DNA of 64,000 nucleotides, taken from assembly GCA_029204225.1 (NCBI GenBank), contig CM055099.1, positions 62,395,374 to 62,459,373 of the forward strand, given 5' to 3'. Shown here in pieces: positions 35,401 through 47,400 of this stretch. Origin of the DNA: Diphasiastrum complanatum. Its lineage: Eukaryota > Streptophyta > Lycopodiopsida > Lycopodiales > Lycopodiaceae. How positions within the stretch are numbered: position 1 is the stretch's first letter; each line of letters starts with the position of its first letter. The notes under the pieces are model-generated. The model had not been told where the DNA came from. It worked only from the letters and a program-made list of their open reading frames with translations, and did not search any database. Made by a program: the position numbers and the translations under genes.

Positions 35401-38400
35401 TTTGGGCGCCCAAAATCCTGTTATCTTCTTTGATGTGTGGCGCCCTCCTGCAAAACGGAAAAGAGTCAAAAAGCAGATCTACTACTGGACCAAAATTGGG
35501 TCCAACTCAACTAAAACTGACTTAACATGGTCTAAATAATAAACCTAACCCATGGTTACACAAGTCTCGACCTTTTGGGTCAAAGTAACCCATGAGAAAC
35601 TATCATTATCATTTATTACTTCTAACAGCAATGCCTATCCACGAGAATCAACCTCTTCAAGAATGTCCAGAGTTCTCAAAACTTCATCATATCGAAACAC
35701 TCGAAACATCAGTATATTTATTTTGAAGGATGCTAGAGATCTTAGGATTGTAGATTTTCTTTTTCCAGTGTTAAGTAAGTTCTAGGTATTGCCACTTGTT
35801 CCTGATCATTGAAACATTCTCAGAAGACGGCTATTTGAGTTTATAAGGTCTTGCTCTGAAAATGGTTTGTGGAGATTATATCTTAGGTGCCTGAATATCA
35901 TAGATGACTGGGGCTGTATATGTCTCTTCTATGTGAGTGGCTCCTTGCCTTGCCATTTGGGGTGTCATGTTGGTTTGAGAGGAGAGGGTTAAGAAGGTAC
36001 ATTTTCACCTAGGAGCTGCTGTTGAATCTGTTTCATGTCTGTCACAGAGCATATATCTGAATAGAAAGTCATTTAGTTGTTGAACTTTTTGAATTTTATA
36101 TGTCCTCTCTTCTTTGGTTAGGTTTCGCTACCAATGCTTTTGTGTGATCTTATCTCTGCAGGTAAGGGTCTACTTAGAGGTTGGAGCCTCCTACTTAAAA
36201 GTAGAGGACAATGGTGAGTCAGGCATGAAGCAGAACTGTATGTTTGATTAGGAGTCAGATGTTTGAAGCTTTGACCAGATTTGATACAGCTGCTGAATTG
36301 TTATTATTCTTGAAATGTGCAGGTTCTGGTATTAGTCGCAACGACTTGGCCCTTGTGGGTGAATGGCATGGTAAAGACTCCACACATTTACGAAGTCCTT
36401 TTCTAGTTCATGAATATCTCAATTTTGATGACATGGAATCAAAATTTTGGAGGTGATTCAGAGTTTGTATCATACATGTAATTTGATGTGAGCTCTGCTA
36501 CATATCGTAACACACATATCAGTCTTAAAAGAATATCAAGGATCCATGTGACATCGAGCACAAGTTAGACTTATTCTCTAATGGAAAAGGTATGACATGG
36601 CAGTCAGTGAAAGCTTGAGACAAGATAACCAATCAATTTAGCTACACAATATTTTTAATGGTTCACAACATTTTTAATGGTTCTTCAGCAGTTCTTAAGA
36701 TGCCATTCAAAGTAGTCACATTATTCAGAGTATAATTAGGTGTACAGTTTCTTCATATATTTTCCAACAATCTTCTTTCTTCCATTGATGTCATTAATTT
36801 ATGGTTGAGCTGAACATTGCTTTAAATACTGTGGAATCTAGCATGTCTGTTTTTTGCTTTTCAATTTGGAAATATTGGAGGATTGTGAAGTTCATACATC
36901 ATTAGTTAAAGTCTTCTTTGGGGCTCTTAAATGATACCTTCAGGAAGAGTTTTTTAGATTTAACAGTTGTTTGTGTAATGTGATCATAACAGCAACTTCA
37001 AAGCTGCAACAGCTTACTGAATTGGAAGCAGGTGTCCAGACGCTTGGGTTCCGTGGAGAAGCCTTGAGCGCTCTTTCTGATGTATCTCTTGTTGAAATCA
37101 CGTCCAGAGTTAGAGGAAGTCCCAATACCTATAAGAAAATAATGAAGGTTGACTTTGTGTGCCTTTTATTTCTAGTTTTGACTGAGCTTTATGTGTAAAG
37201 ATTCAGAACGGTTTGCCACTGCACAATTGAATTCTCCCTATGGCTGCAGTATTTCGCAGAAATTTTTTCATCAGCTGTTGCAATTTTATCTTTACAATAA
37301 AATGCTTGATTTTTACACCATATTGTCAACTCCCTACCTATGATTTGTTGGACCAATATTGATGCTCAAATTTCTGAAAATTCTGGAACTGAAGCAATCT
37401 TAAAATCTTAGAAACATGTTCTCTCAAATGGTATACTCAAAATGTGTGTTAATTTTGTCGTGCAATTTCATAACACGTGGCTTCATGTTGCAGAGTTCTA
37501 AGACCATTTCGATAGGACTTGCTCGACAGCAGCAGGGGCCAGGCACAACAGGTGCGCTTTAAACACAACTCTGTTGCCATAGATGCTTGAAAACCAGTTG
37601 GCGAGAGAGGTAGATGTCACAAGTGCCGGAAAGGTTCATTATGAGAAACTCTTTTCTTCACTGCTCTACAGGTTTTAAAACCAACAGAGTAGCTTTTGGC
37701 AATGTACTTGTAGACAACATGTGCTAATTTATTTTTCAAGGACCCCACTAGATTCTGACAGGAGAGAAGCGGCTTTTCCATTAATCTTGGAGGTAAAGCC
37801 TACCCCATGTTGGTTCAAGGAGTGTATATTCTGAAAACCAGCTGCTACATGATGAAGAAGGTTTGAGATTCAATTAGCACCATCATTACTTGGAACATAA
37901 TCATACTCTGACACTGATAATAGCCAGAAACACAGTTAATGAAGCCACACTTAAAGGAAATTTTTTGACTTTCCTTGCAAAGGAAAGGGCAAGTGTTCAA
38001 AAGTTTGTGGCTGGTGAAAGGGGCTGTAAGTGTCTAAAAGTAACTTACTATATGTAAACCTTTTGATAGCTCAAGTCTTATTTGCACATGGAAATTGAAG
38101 ATGGTGTATGTGGCCATTCTTCTCAAATCCTCCTCCTACATAATCCAACATCTGGAGGCGTAGGCTTTTTCCATCCATTCTATAGAGCACACTCAACACT
38201 AGTTTTATGATCCTCGATGTTCTGGTAGTTGCTGATTGTAGATCATGTTCTCTGGTGATAGTATCTACAGATAAATGTGGAAAACTTGTGGAGTTCTGCT
38301 AGAGAATTGAGAGAGATGAAGCTTACTGATAAATGAATTAGAATGTCTGACATGAACTTATAAGATGAAAGATCACTGTTTCTTGATCATGATTCTCACC

Positions 38401-41400
38401 CAGTCTGAGCTATATGAGCCACTCTTCTTATGCTAAGCTTTTGAACACTGGATAAAAATAGAGATGAGGCTTGAGCGAACACATGATTCTAAAGACAGGA
38501 AGCTAGATGATTTTTGGGATGCAGAAAGTTGTGGTTATATATATGACGTGTATGTTGTGTTCGGATTTCGATGTATAAGCTGGAATAGCTAAGCAAAGGG
38601 AGAAAAAAAAGCCAAATTCGACTTTGATTTTAATCAAGTCTCCAGAGATTGTAAAATGAATATGCCTTTGTTGTTTTGCAGTTATTGTGCGAGATATCTT
38701 TTACACCCTACCGGTTCGAAGGAAACTTCTATTTTGCAAGTTAGTATATAGATTTATGTACTTATGTAGATAGCCTTTCATGATACCAAAGCATTATATT
38801 TCAGTGTTTGATCTTTTTCCTTTGTAAATGAGATCAAACTTAAATAAGATCATGTCGCATTTGGCCAATCATATACTGAAATTGTCTTGGTGTCTGCAGA
38901 TCTAGTAAGGTTCTGCAATCAGTAAAAGATCATATTCTACGACTAGCTCTCATACATCCAGAGATTGCTTTTAGCGTTCATGACATTGAAAGGTAATTGC
39001 ATAGACATTGGGGCTCAAAAAGTATGGAATGGATAGACTCAAATATGTGCTGTATGCCCTATATGTAAGAAAATCTTCCTATTATGACAGGAAAGAAGAA
39101 TTACTACATACAAGGAGGGCACAATCTGTGTTGGACACCATATCTGACATCTTTGGCAAGGACCTTGCTAAAGGTCTGCAGCAGATAGACTTCGCCAAGG
39201 GAAACTTTAGGCTTTCTGGTTACATATCTACCTCGTATTATCATATTCCAACCAAGGTATCATACCTTAGAATATAATTTTCCATGTAATGAGCTTGAAA
39301 TTGAGTTTGTAAAAGTTTTACTACTGAATTGACTAGCATAAAGAACTTCAGAGTTTATATAGACCAGCCAGAACCCTTCAATCTTTAAACAGTCAATGAA
39401 GAGTGATCATTTATATTGCAGGCTTTGCAGTACTTCTGTATCCTTTTTTAGCCAACATTTCCAACACAAGTGCAATATAGCAGTATATGCAACTATCAAG
39501 GTAAAGGTGTTTATGTGAATGGAAAGCTGATGGTTTTGGCATCAGGTGCTGAGAACTCGTTACTGCATACTGGTACTCTTATCGAAACACCAAGCTCATG
39601 AGACCATACTTTTTGAGTTTTCAACAAGTGTTTGTAAAAATGAGTCGTTCGCTAATCTTAATTACTGACCTGTAAAGAACTTGACTATAGACAGACATTA
39701 ATCGCCGCTTTGTCCACAAAACACGAATTGACAAGCTTTTAAGATCTTTTGACACATTACATATGGGAGAAAGAGATACAATTGTTCAGGAAAATCCCCA
39801 GTGGAGTCTTACTGCTTCAAGGGGAACCTTTTTTCCTGCCTATGTACTGAACCTGGGTTGTCGATTCTCAGAATATGATATCTCATTTGAATCGACAAAA
39901 GCGTATGTGGAATTCAAGGTGCTTTTCTAGTTGTCATAATGCAATGCAAGTTGAAAAGATTTTATGTATTACTTTGAGGTTAATCCTTTGTTAATAAGCT
40001 CAAGTATGTCTTTCAAATTCAATGTTTAGAGTTTTTTTGCAGGATTGGCCCTCTGTTCTCTCTTTTGTGGAAGAAGTTCTATGTACAATCTGGGGTGCTC
40101 CTGCAACACTTCACAGAAAAGGCACTTTCCTCTCTTTTCAAGAACAGGTTTATTATTTGCGGTGTTCCTTAAGATTATAAGGAATGTGGAAGATTGTGGG
40201 GGAATTTTTTAATAAGATTACTGTATATGCTGTGTTTAGATGTACAAGAGGATGTAGACTTGCGCCTCAGCACTCACTTACCACCGAAAAGAAAGTGCTG
40301 GCAGCACAGTGATCCAACATATCATCCAAGTGGACAGCATAATTCACCAATAAAGGATGCAGACATAGGTCGTAAGAGTGACAACAAACATAATTTAGTA
40401 CGACAGACTACAGAAGAAAAGCTAGCTTCGGAAAGAACATTTCCTTCTTATCCTCTGTCACAAGCTGGACGTGCAACACAATCCAATGAGTTGCAGCCGT
40501 ATCAGCATCAAGTACCAAGTCACTGTGGTCTTACCAGGAAGTCCTCCCAGAATGATGAATATGAGGTTTTCTTGCTGTTTTTTCAGTTCACTACTTAATA
40601 CCGAATCAATCCATTTCAATCTAAAGTAGAGAATTGGGGCTTCTTCCTCATCTACTCTTATGCCACAGAAATACTGCTTTGAAGAAAAAAAGTTCTAGTA
40701 ATCCTAACAGCTGGGTAGGTTTGGCTAAACCGCTGAAATTTTGATGTCTAAGAACTCTCAGTCATGGAACTCTTTTACCAGAATAGGTCCAGGTTTTGCT
40801 TGAAGACACTGTCAATAGAAAGCTTGGGCAAAGTTTGTATTGTACTAGATCTTACAGCTTCTAAATCATTCTACTTGCCAATTTGTATCTGTGACGGAAC
40901 ATCCGTCTAGTTCTTACCAAAAGTCCGGGTTAGAAGAGACTGCAGTGTATGCTGAGAAACAGGGTGTGTCACTCCCTTTTGATTGAAAAGAAGGGGGCAT
41001 GTAAAAATAGATAATGGCAAGCTCTAGGAAGTGTTACACTTGTGTACTTAGCCTGTTTCTGTTTGTGAAATCTTACAGGAATACATAGAGCCTTTCACGC
41101 AAGTTGATGATGGACAGATCACATATCCTTTTCGTGAGAGAGGTGGACCATATAACTGCACCTTATCGCCTGAATCGTTATCCCGAGAGAATCTCCAACA
41201 TGCTCGAATCTTAGGGCAAGTGGATAAAAAATTTATTGCAGTTTGTTGCAGAGATATTATCATTATGATTGATCAGGTTGGTTCTTGTTTTGCTATATGA
41301 TCAGAGGTAGCTCAATATGAATGAAAGGACAAAGATGTGTTTCCTTGTTCCAGGAGTTGCAACTTCCAGTTTTGTATTATGCTGAATCAATATCTTAAGT

Positions 41401-44400
41401 TTTCATATGCATCCTGGCTCAATTTTTAGGACCTATAATGCAGGTAATAAGTGATCTGTAGCTTATTGTTGTAACCTGTGCTATTTGTTTGTAGATGGCC
41501 TATTGTAGTTTCTGAAAACATTCATGTTGACCATACTCAGGAGGATCACATTGTTGCTGCAATAATAAGACTCCAAAGTTAGAATACTAGACCTTTGTAT
41601 CTGCTACTTTACAACCATAGTGGAAATTCGGTACCGAATCACATTAGAAAAGATTTGAAACGAAAAGAAAAGCGAGTTGTTAGTCCTGCCTAAGAGAACA
41701 ATGTGAACAATGTGGGCTGCATAAGAGAATATATTGTGGACAATGTGGGTTGTATATCATTTTTGTAAAGTTCATGAGGAATGCTGGCAACATAACTGGT
41801 TTGAATAAGCATGATCTGTGACAGTACATTCATAACATGCATAATCTTACTGCTGATCGTTGATCCTACAGCATGCAGCAGATGAAAGGGTTCGACTTGA
41901 GGAGTTGCGGAAAGATGTGAGCTCTTTGACGAATTGCTTGTTGAACTTGTTACTGTTTTGACACTCCGGCCTTGCTTTTACATGTCATACACTGTACTGA
42001 CAAAGTACCTTTGCAGGTTCTTTCTGCTGGAAAGAAGCAAACCATTTCTCTTTTAAATCGCTCAGAAGAGATTGTAAGTTGATATCGTTAGCATGGTTCA
42101 ATATATACAGTACAGAGATAACAAAGTTAATGTGAGATGTTTGGGGTATAGGTATAAGTTTCTTGGTATAAGGGGTTGTTTCCATTAGATGCATTAGTAC
42201 ATGCTAGGGACCTAATGTGGATTGATGCCTTTCCAGCTGATAGCCTTTGGGGAAGAACACTTACTTCAAAGCTACCGTGAACAAATAGAAGATTGGGGAT
42301 GGCGATACAAGATCATCCATGAAAAGAGTGCTGTTTCAGATAAAAAGTATGCTAAATTTTCATAGTTTTTTGATTGTTTGTAGTGTATGATTTTTCCATC
42401 AATCATCGTAAACGTATTATTCTTTAGGTCTTGGTGGGATTTTGTACCTATATATCAAGTTCTAGTGCTGATTGGTTACCTTTGACTAAACTGGTTGATC
42501 CCACCAAGTAGATAAGCTCATGTACAAGGACTTGAGTAATCAATAAGCACACAAGATATTACAAACACAATCACAAATATTGGCATCTATTGAAGTATAA
42601 AGGCAATAAATAGCATTTACAAAGCATTCTCCAGCTAAGAAAATTCAACCAACAATAATGACTGCCTGTAGCTCCGGCAGATCTCGAACTAAGATCTCCA
42701 GGAATTTGGAACTCCCCAACAACAAGCTCAAGACACCAAACTCATAATCTGAGAAATGGTAGTCCCCAGACCCTATTTATACTGAATTAGCAATGTTCTA
42801 AAAGGTTTCAACTGTGACCTCTTGTAGGGTAGCCGTTTTAGGGCTTCTACAATTCAGAATAGTGTTATCCAAAAATGAGGTGGTCCAAACTTGATAAAAT
42901 AATGCAACAAAATAGTTGTGAGTCCCAGAAATAAGTGGGCTCTCATAGAACTATAATAGAAGGACATGAATTGTATCCATAACGCCCCCTAATGAAGAAA
43001 ACATTGCCCTCAATGTGGGCTTGAAAATAAAGCTTAAACTTTGTGCCCAGAGCATTTTTTCTTTTGAAAAACCCCATAGTAATGTTCGAAAACGTGAATG
43101 TTCTGTGTGTTGTGTGCGAGGATTCAGGAAGGTCCAAAATAAAGTCCATGGAAATATTAATCTATTGGGGGAGACGTATAGGCCAATGTTGAAGGAGGCT
43201 GGGGGTCTGAGCACGGGAATTATTATCGCATGGACAAACGGTACATGATTGAACAAGAGTAGTTCAATTGGCTTTCTAATGAGGCCAATACGAATAGGTT
43301 GGCCTTCACAAAGGAGTTCTGAAACCCATAATGACCACAAACACAAGAGAATAGTGAGCATTTCAAAAAAGTTTTGGCAGAGATCTAAAGTGTTGAGAAT
43401 ACAAAGTGCTCCATAATGATATAATCTATGGTCAATGGAAGAATACACCTGATGGTGAACAACAAAGGGTGGGCGTGCAGTAGGATAGATATTGCAAAAA
43501 TCAGGACAATTAGAAGAGGCAGCCAATAACACATCAAACCAAGCAGGGACTACAGTAGTAAGGGTGCAAAGAAGGGCAGGTAGCTGTTATAACGCATTTG
43601 CACCAACATCACTCTTACTAGGTTCATAATTCAATCGGTAATTAAATCGATGAGACTTTTTTGAGTCTAAAAGTAATGTATTGACTGATGGTCAATGTAT
43701 AAACCAAAAGGCATAGGCCAAAGACAACGCCGCCACTTGGTAAGGGCATGTATGATGGCCAATAGCTCTTTTTCATGGGTAGAATAACGAGTTTCATAAG
43801 AGTGTAACCAGCGGGATTCATAGGCAATGACATGAGGGTCCTGGTGAAGAAGGGCGCCCACACTGACAATACTAATATTGATCTTGATAATAAAACGCTG
43901 TGAAAAATCTGGTATACCAAGAACAAGAGCAGTGACACGTAAATGTTTGAGATGAGAAAATGCTGTTTGGCAAGATGTGGACTAGGCAAATGTACTGCCC
44001 TTACAAAGTAGGGCATGCAGAAGATAACATGCATGAGTTGATAAACCTAAAACCATACACATGGCATGTACATCAACAGGTGTAGAGGGCCATGTGTGAT
44101 AAAATGAGCTTTGGCAGGTTTAAGGGCGTTACACAAAAGGTTCTAGAAACTAAATTTGGACAAAAACAAAGGTGCTATTGGATCTTTTAGCAAAAGATTA
44201 ATGTTGCATTGGAAGTTTAAAAACAGATTTGAAATGGCAGTACGAGAAATCAAATTGTAACTATAAACCAAGATGTTATCAAAATAAACAAGGACACATA
44301 TCCCAAGTTAATGTTCCAAAGTGCCATTCATGATGGTTTGAAAGGTAGGAGGCCAATAGGTAACTTGAAAGGTTTAAAAAAATCTATAAAGTCTAGAAAG

Positions 44401-47400
44401 TGTACGAAAAGGCGGTCTTAGTTAATCACTAAGATGTGCACAAATATGATGATAACTTAATTGTAGATTCCTTAGCTTTACTCAAATAAGTCTTCCATAT
44501 CTGGGATAGGATATCGATTATGAATGGCAAGACGATTGAGTGCATGGTAATCAATACATAAATGCTTAGTGCCATTATTTCTATTGACAAGATCTTTGGT
44601 TATGAGCGATTGCATTGCAAAAGGTCGGACACTTGATGTTGGGGTTTTGACAATCTGCGAGTAAATTTTTTGCGAGTTTTGCAAGTTTCATTTTACCCAT
44701 GGTTCACCGATTATGTAGCACATGGCGTGCCATATAGTATTAACTGCATTCTATCTCTAACTGCAAGAAGATACTCATTAAATACAAAAAATCTAATGGA
44801 TTTTAACGTGAACAAACACGTTGCTTGTGAGGACGTCAATGTGAGACAACTTTGGAAGTGACATTGGTTGTCTCCACTCTATACTACTAATAATCTTCTC
44901 AATGTCTCTTGACTGGTATCATGACAATCTCTAGCACATCTTTCTTGCTTAGATGCCATAGCATGGGCCATGGTATCATGTGAATCATTCACAACTATTC
45001 AATTTTCTCATGTAAAACAAATTGTATAGTCTATGTGATAATGCAAGTACCAAATTGTGTAGTCTAGACTCTATATGGCAATTTACGTATCAAACCATTG
45101 TCGTCATAAACAATATCCACTTTTAAGATATTAAATCGTAATTTTGTGAAATACATTACATGTTTAATAGGTTGAAAAGTTCAAATTATAAGATAGAAAA
45201 GGTATTTTAACACATTTGAGAACCAAATTTTGAGTTAAAAACATTATTTTAGAAAATTTTTTGCAATCTCCAAACATAGCATGCCGATGTGCTAAGTGAA
45301 ATAGCTAGAATTTTTATTTTACAGCCTTCAAAGATAGCACACTGGCGTGCTAAGTGAAAAAGCATTTTTTCTTTTGGCTGAATCACGACGTGCTACGTGA
45401 TTCAGCCTAGAAAAAAAAAAAATTTCTAAATCACCTAGCATGCCGGCATGCCAAGTGATTCAGCCAAAAAAAAAAATTTATTTTCTCTAGCATGCCGGCA
45501 TGCCCTATTTGGAGTCTATTTTTTTTTTTAACTTCAAAATTTTCTTGTTTTGGAACTTCATTATGGGATTTTTAACTATGTGCCAAAACCACAACTCTTA
45601 CTAATAAACAGTCATAGTGACATAAAAAAGGTAGCACACCATGTGCTATCTTTTTATTGACTCATGGCAAGAAAGAAACTCGCAAAATGCCAAGCCCTTG
45701 ATGTTGGACCTCGGCTTGTTTAGCTCAAGACATTAAATAAGGTCAATACTACGGTTGATCAAACATAAATGAGGCAAAGAAGAAGGTTTGTGGGAGAACC
45801 AGATTTCTTTTCTTTTTTCATCATGCCCCAACTATTAGCTCATGCACCGGCTACAATAGGAACTAACAGCCATCACTCCAACCTGGCATTTTACGAGCAT
45901 TTGGCCAACAATAATTGAACAAAGCAAGGCAATTCTTCAACAATCAGGATAATTACCAAGCAAGGTAATCATGTAACAAATTTGGCAACAAATCAGCCAC
46001 AATGACAACTGTGCATCGACTAGGCAAGCACATTAGTCTTTCTAACTTGTGAAGAAGACAAAATCATTCAACATTGTTCATTTTCAAATCAAGTCACGCT
46101 CATTTGTAACGTCCACACGTCCACATCTTCCCCCTTGAACTTGTTGAGATTTAATTGCTACTCAAAATCGTGACAGGCCAGTATGTCCATCATCAGGTTT
46201 GAACAACTCGCTTCATCTTGCTAATCACTTGTTACAGTGTGCAGCTTCATTTGTTGAAGACATGGCTTATTGTTTCCACCTATAACTCCATCTCACCTGT
46301 TGTATGGCTCAAGTTTTCTATTAGAAGAAAGATCCACAGTTTAAGATTGTCATTTTCTTTCAGGGAGGCAACAACTTTGGGCAGCTATCCTAAAAGAACA
46401 GAGTGGCTAACATATTGAAACAACTTTTGACTCTACAAAGACACTTATTACTGAAAGAGGTAGACATTATTGAAATCACTAACATGTGATACGCTACTCT
46501 CAAAAGATATAGAGCGAAAGTCGCCATAAGTGGAAAGATTCCTAAGACATGCTTAACACCGTCAACACATTACTATATGTTGAAGATACAGCACAAATTA
46601 GTAGGACCTCATAAATGGATGAGGGCAGAAAGCTAAATGTTATTTCAAAAATGATAATGCAAGTCCAATGTTGCTGAAATAGTATACATATAGCACATGC
46701 ATTTAATGAGTTAACCCTGTCGTGTACAGACATCTCCTACATGTAGGCTAAGGTACAAGTTGACGTGCATGATATTATGCAAGAGACAAGAAGTATTTGC
46801 CCAACTTAGCAAACATCCTTTATGCACTGTAAAGACTCTCAATGTTCTATGTCGTAAATGTCTATTTTTGAAGCTCAGATGAAATCAGTCTTCCCTGCAG
46901 CAACGAAATTATGTTACTCTTTTTGTTGCTGTCATCATTTTTCCAGCCTTATTTTTACTGTAATATGATCATGCAGGAAAACTTTGAAGACTTTGGAAAG
47001 CTACAAAATTCTGCTGAGTGCAGTAAGAACCATTCCTTTAACCTGATTGTAGTTCAGTATGTGTTTGACGTACCAATTAATAAAGAAAACTAGTATTGTA
47101 TTTGAGGTTCAATTGACATAAATTCTGTAAAATATCTAGATTTCTGCAAATTTTAAGATGTCTTTGATGTCCTTGCACTTCTCTGACATGGTATCTGTAG
47201 TCCAGACACTCTTGTGTTCTTGGTAATGCCACATACATGCATCAAACCATGTATAGTAGTTTTTACCCGGCCCTTATGGCCATAGGTCTCTAAGATCTTT
47301 TTGTCACATTTTGAGCAAACCACAGCTATTCACAATGCGTTCCTCAGTCCTTTTCAAGGAGAACTTCTAGGTAGGTCTCCCTTTTGCATTTTCACGCTGT

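Larger units (their letters stand above)
42490..46150 (-). mobile_element. Ty3/gypsy relic in MLH3 intron 18
   Basis: Minus-strand pol fragments in order: an upstream linker (about 46150-45708), an RT piece at 44684-44478 ([20 protein letters not shown]), the RT centre near 44265-44295 reading [10 protein letters not shown] where YFDD is expected, RNase H at 43861-43667 ([19 protein letters not shown]) and integrase fragments at 43560-42960 (MDFILDLPE). A PPT-like TTAGGGGGCG lies near 42980, and 42490-42980 looks like the 3' LTR. No 5' LTR was found. Many stops and the Asp to Asn change in the catalytic centre show a dead copy. A MULE-like element (44643-45696) is inserted in it. Confidence 0.8.

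Noticed and set aside
36244..36456. Separate small genes at MLH3 exon positions (36244, 39008, 40194, 48599)
   Set aside because: These frames include intron sequence; exon phases show they are parts of MLH3.
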